Source: Alphaproteobacteria bacterium (GTDB taxonomy: Bacteria > Pseudomonadota > Alphaproteobacteria > SHNJ01). From it: a stretch of 6,506 nucleotides of DNA. Position numbers and translations under genes: made by a program. Below are positions 5,460-6,506 of the stretch, piece by piece. How positions within the stretch are numbered: position 1 is the stretch's first letter; each line of letters begins with the position of its first letter. Location: NCBI GenBank assembly GCA_947456345.1, contig CANGQU010000042.1:1-6506 (forward strand). The letters run 5' to 3'. The notes beneath the pieces are model-generated. The model ran no database searches and had not been told where the DNA came from. It was given only the letters and a program-made list of their open reading frames with translations.

Positions 5460-5640
5460 TCCGATTTGGCAATAGTGGATCTAGGGCGCATGGGCCATAA
5501 GGGAAGGGATAGTTGTTGTCCCAAGGGGCAACTGGCTTACTATCACCCGGGTTTAGGCCCGGGCGGTCATCAAGGCCACAGGCATTGATGACAAAGCCTC
5601 CCTGTTCAACTCGCCCGGCCTTTGGCCGGGTGTTTTTTTT
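5460..5640 (+). ncRNA. Putative structured small RNA
   Basis: The plus strand holds consecutive hairpins ending in a strong terminator, with no credible protein frame. Hairpin A (5508-5544) pairs GATAGT with ACTATC and, inside, GTTGTCC (5515-5521) with GGGCAAC (5526-5532) around loop CAAG. Hairpin B pairs CCCGGG (5546-5551) with CCCGGG (5558-5563). Hairpin C pairs GTCATCAA (5566-5573) with TTGATGAC (5585-5592), with GCC/GGC stacked inside. A short unpaired stretch containing CCTCCC (5597-5602) resembles an anti-Shine-Dalgarno seed. The terminator and its eight T follow. This fits a trans-acting, Hfq-type sRNA, but the 5' end and promoter are not clear; TTGGTT (5425-5430) is only a weak -35 candidate. 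The layout does not look like 6S, SRP, tmRNA or RNase P RNA. Confidence 0.5.
5614..5640 (+). terminator. Rho-independent terminator of the putative sRNA
   Basis: CCCGGCC (5614-5620) and GGCCGGG (5624-5630) form a perfect 7-bp GC stem around a TTT loop, followed by TG and eight T. It is a strong intrinsic terminator for plus-strand transcription. No plus-strand protein gene precedes it, which is the main argument for a small RNA gene here. Confidence 0.88.
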
Positions 5641-5643
5641 ATC

Positions 5644-5717
5644 TGGTGGCCGGTGCACCGTGAACAGTGATCGGTTGAACACTTAACCGCCCACTGGCCA
5701 CCGCCCACTGCCCACCG
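5644..5717. repeat. Gene-less heptad palindrome (solo element)
   Basis: Two 35-base arms of five 7-base units flank a 4-base loop (ACAC, 5679-5682). Left units are TGGTGGC (5644), CGGTGCA (5651), CCGTGAA (5658), CAGTGAT (5665) and CGGTTGA (5672). Right units on the plus strand are TTAACCG (5683), CCCACTG (5690), GCCACCG (5697), CCCACTG (5704) and CCCACCG (5711). The arms align in register without gaps, 24 of 35 positions being complementary, with a conserved central GTG per unit. The period and inverted layout match elements 1 and 2, but no gene lies inside. It ends one base before the stop codon of the neighbouring gene. Confidence 0.75.
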
Positions 5718-5718
5718 A

Positions 5719-6506
5719 TTATGGCAAACAATTCTGATTAATCGGTTTGGGGCCTTGTTTGATGACGCGTTCGATCACCGGGCTGCGTTTGCTGCCATAC
5801 ACATTCAACCCACGCACGCGCGCCGCATCGACATTTTGCAACAAGCGGTCGGATTCCAAATAATCGCTGGATTGTTCATCGACGTAGGCCAGGCCGTTGA
5901 TCAACAGCGCCTCGTTCAGGGTCATTGCCTGATCCGTGCTGCCGGGGTTCAATTCCCGCGCTGATACTTCGGATTTCAACAAACAAATATGCCCCTCGCT
6001 GATACGGACATAGGCTTGCATCGTCCCATCCTTGGTAAACAGCGACCCGCCATAAAATAATTGCGGGCGGACCATTTCGGTGCAGCCGCAATCATCGAAC
6101 GGATACCCCCGCGTCGCCGCCAGACCGCGGATGAAATTCATGGCGCGGGACTGGGCTTCGGCCGACATGGTTTCACCCTCGGCACTGGTTACGCTTACAC
6201 CACGCAGCTTGACCGCCAGGCGATAGGGTTCGGGCACCAGCACCTCGATCTCGATCTTGTCGGGGGCCAGCACATCGACAATCCGCACCCAACCCGGCAA
6301 TTCGCCATAGGTTTGCAGGAATTTTTTCAAAAACAATTCGTCTTGGATGCCTTGATCGGGGTTATTCGCCTGCTGATACGCCAGCGATGCCAACAGCCAC
6401 GCATACCCCCAATCGATATTCGCGTTCGGTGCATCGGCATAGAATTTATTGAAATAATCCAGGAAAAAATCCAAACCTACCCCGGCATAAATTTCATTTT
6501 GATTCA
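5719..6506 (-). CDS. Degenerate staphylococcal-nuclease-like protein (5' end outside window)
   Basis: The frame stays open to the window edge on the minus strand, so at least 261 residues are visible and the N-terminus is missing; an internal TTG at 6472-6474 is a less likely start. After a helical N-terminal part, residues 73-130 resemble the beta-barrel of the SNase/thermonuclease fold (VRIVDVLAPDKIEIEV at 73-88, then YRLAVKLRGV at 94-103, then SAEAQSRAMNFIRGLA). LNEALLINGLAYV (196-208) and AARVRGLNVYG (227-237) match the C-terminal SNase pattern. The catalytic positions are not conserved: the usual R-L-x-x-I-D-x-P-E stretch reads KLRGVSVTS, and the later G-R-x-L-A reads DGTMQAY. It is therefore probably a non-catalytic SNase-fold protein. 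It has four cysteines, two of them in DDCGC (137-141). The family assignment is by eye. Confidence 0.6.
   Translation of the reverse strand, partial: NQNEIYAGVGLDFFLDYFNKFYADAPNANIDWGYAWLLASLAYQQANNPDQGIQDELFLKKFLQTYGELPGWVRIVDVLAPDKIEIEVLVPEPYRLAVKLRGVSVTSAEGETMSAEAQSRAMNFIRGLAATRGYPFDDCGCTEMVRPQLFYGGSLFTKDGTMQAYVRISEGHICLLKSEVSARELNPGSTDQAMTLNEALLINGLAYVDEQSSDYLESDRLLQNVDAARVRGLNVYGSKRSPVIERVIKQGPKPINQNCLP

Noticed and set aside
5460..5640. 6S, SRP, tmRNA, RNase P RNA or a riboswitch at the hairpin cluster
   Set aside because: The conserved cores I know for these RNAs are not present. The structure is a series of separate hairpins rather than one long rod, and no plus-strand gene lies downstream to be controlled as a riboswitch target.
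5443..5682. 79-codon minus-strand frame
   Set aside because: It runs through the perfect terminator stem, the three hairpins and part of the heptad palindrome. It has no ribosome-binding site, and its composition reflects hairpin sequence rather than a protein.

Overview
The window looks like the chromosome of an alphaproteobacterium of intermediate GC content. The order greA, a divergently transcribed lrp/AsnC-type regulator, trxB and then a lysR-type regulator matches my recollection of gene order in that class. No rRNA or tRNA is present to fix the lineage, so class level is as far as I would go.

Layout: (1) 1-87, an intrinsic terminator ahead of greA. (2) greA (88-561), the transcript-cleavage elongation factor. 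(3) 560-1019, a compact element: a small four-helix-bundle (S23/23S rRNA intervening-sequence-protein family) gene on the minus strand between long inverted arms of 7-base repeats. (4) An Lrp/AsnC regulator (1019-1513, minus) divergent from trxB (1721-2668, plus) across a 207-base control region with a good minus-strand promoter and a perfect 14-base palindrome. (5) 2666-3130, a second element of the same design but with different heptads and a divergent four-helix-bundle gene. (6) A LysR regulator (3136-4050). (7) An unrecognised 423-residue protein (4068-5339, minus) with a near-consensus promoter. (8) A likely plus-strand small RNA of consecutive hairpins ending in a textbook terminator at 5640. 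(9) A third heptad-built palindrome (5644-5717) with no gene inside. (10) The 3' part of a gene for a degenerate staphylococcal-nuclease-like protein (5719-6506, minus), running off the window.

The core genes are housekeeping: GreA rescues stalled RNA polymerase and TrxB keeps thioredoxin reduced, with two local regulators beside trxB. The most interesting signal is the heptad-repeat element family. Three loci share an invariant 7-base period and an inverted arrangement, while their unit sequences are unrelated. Two carry four-helix-bundle genes and one is empty. All are packed against the stop codons of neighbouring genes. They resemble the rRNA intervening sequences that carry the same protein family, but they sit between protein genes.
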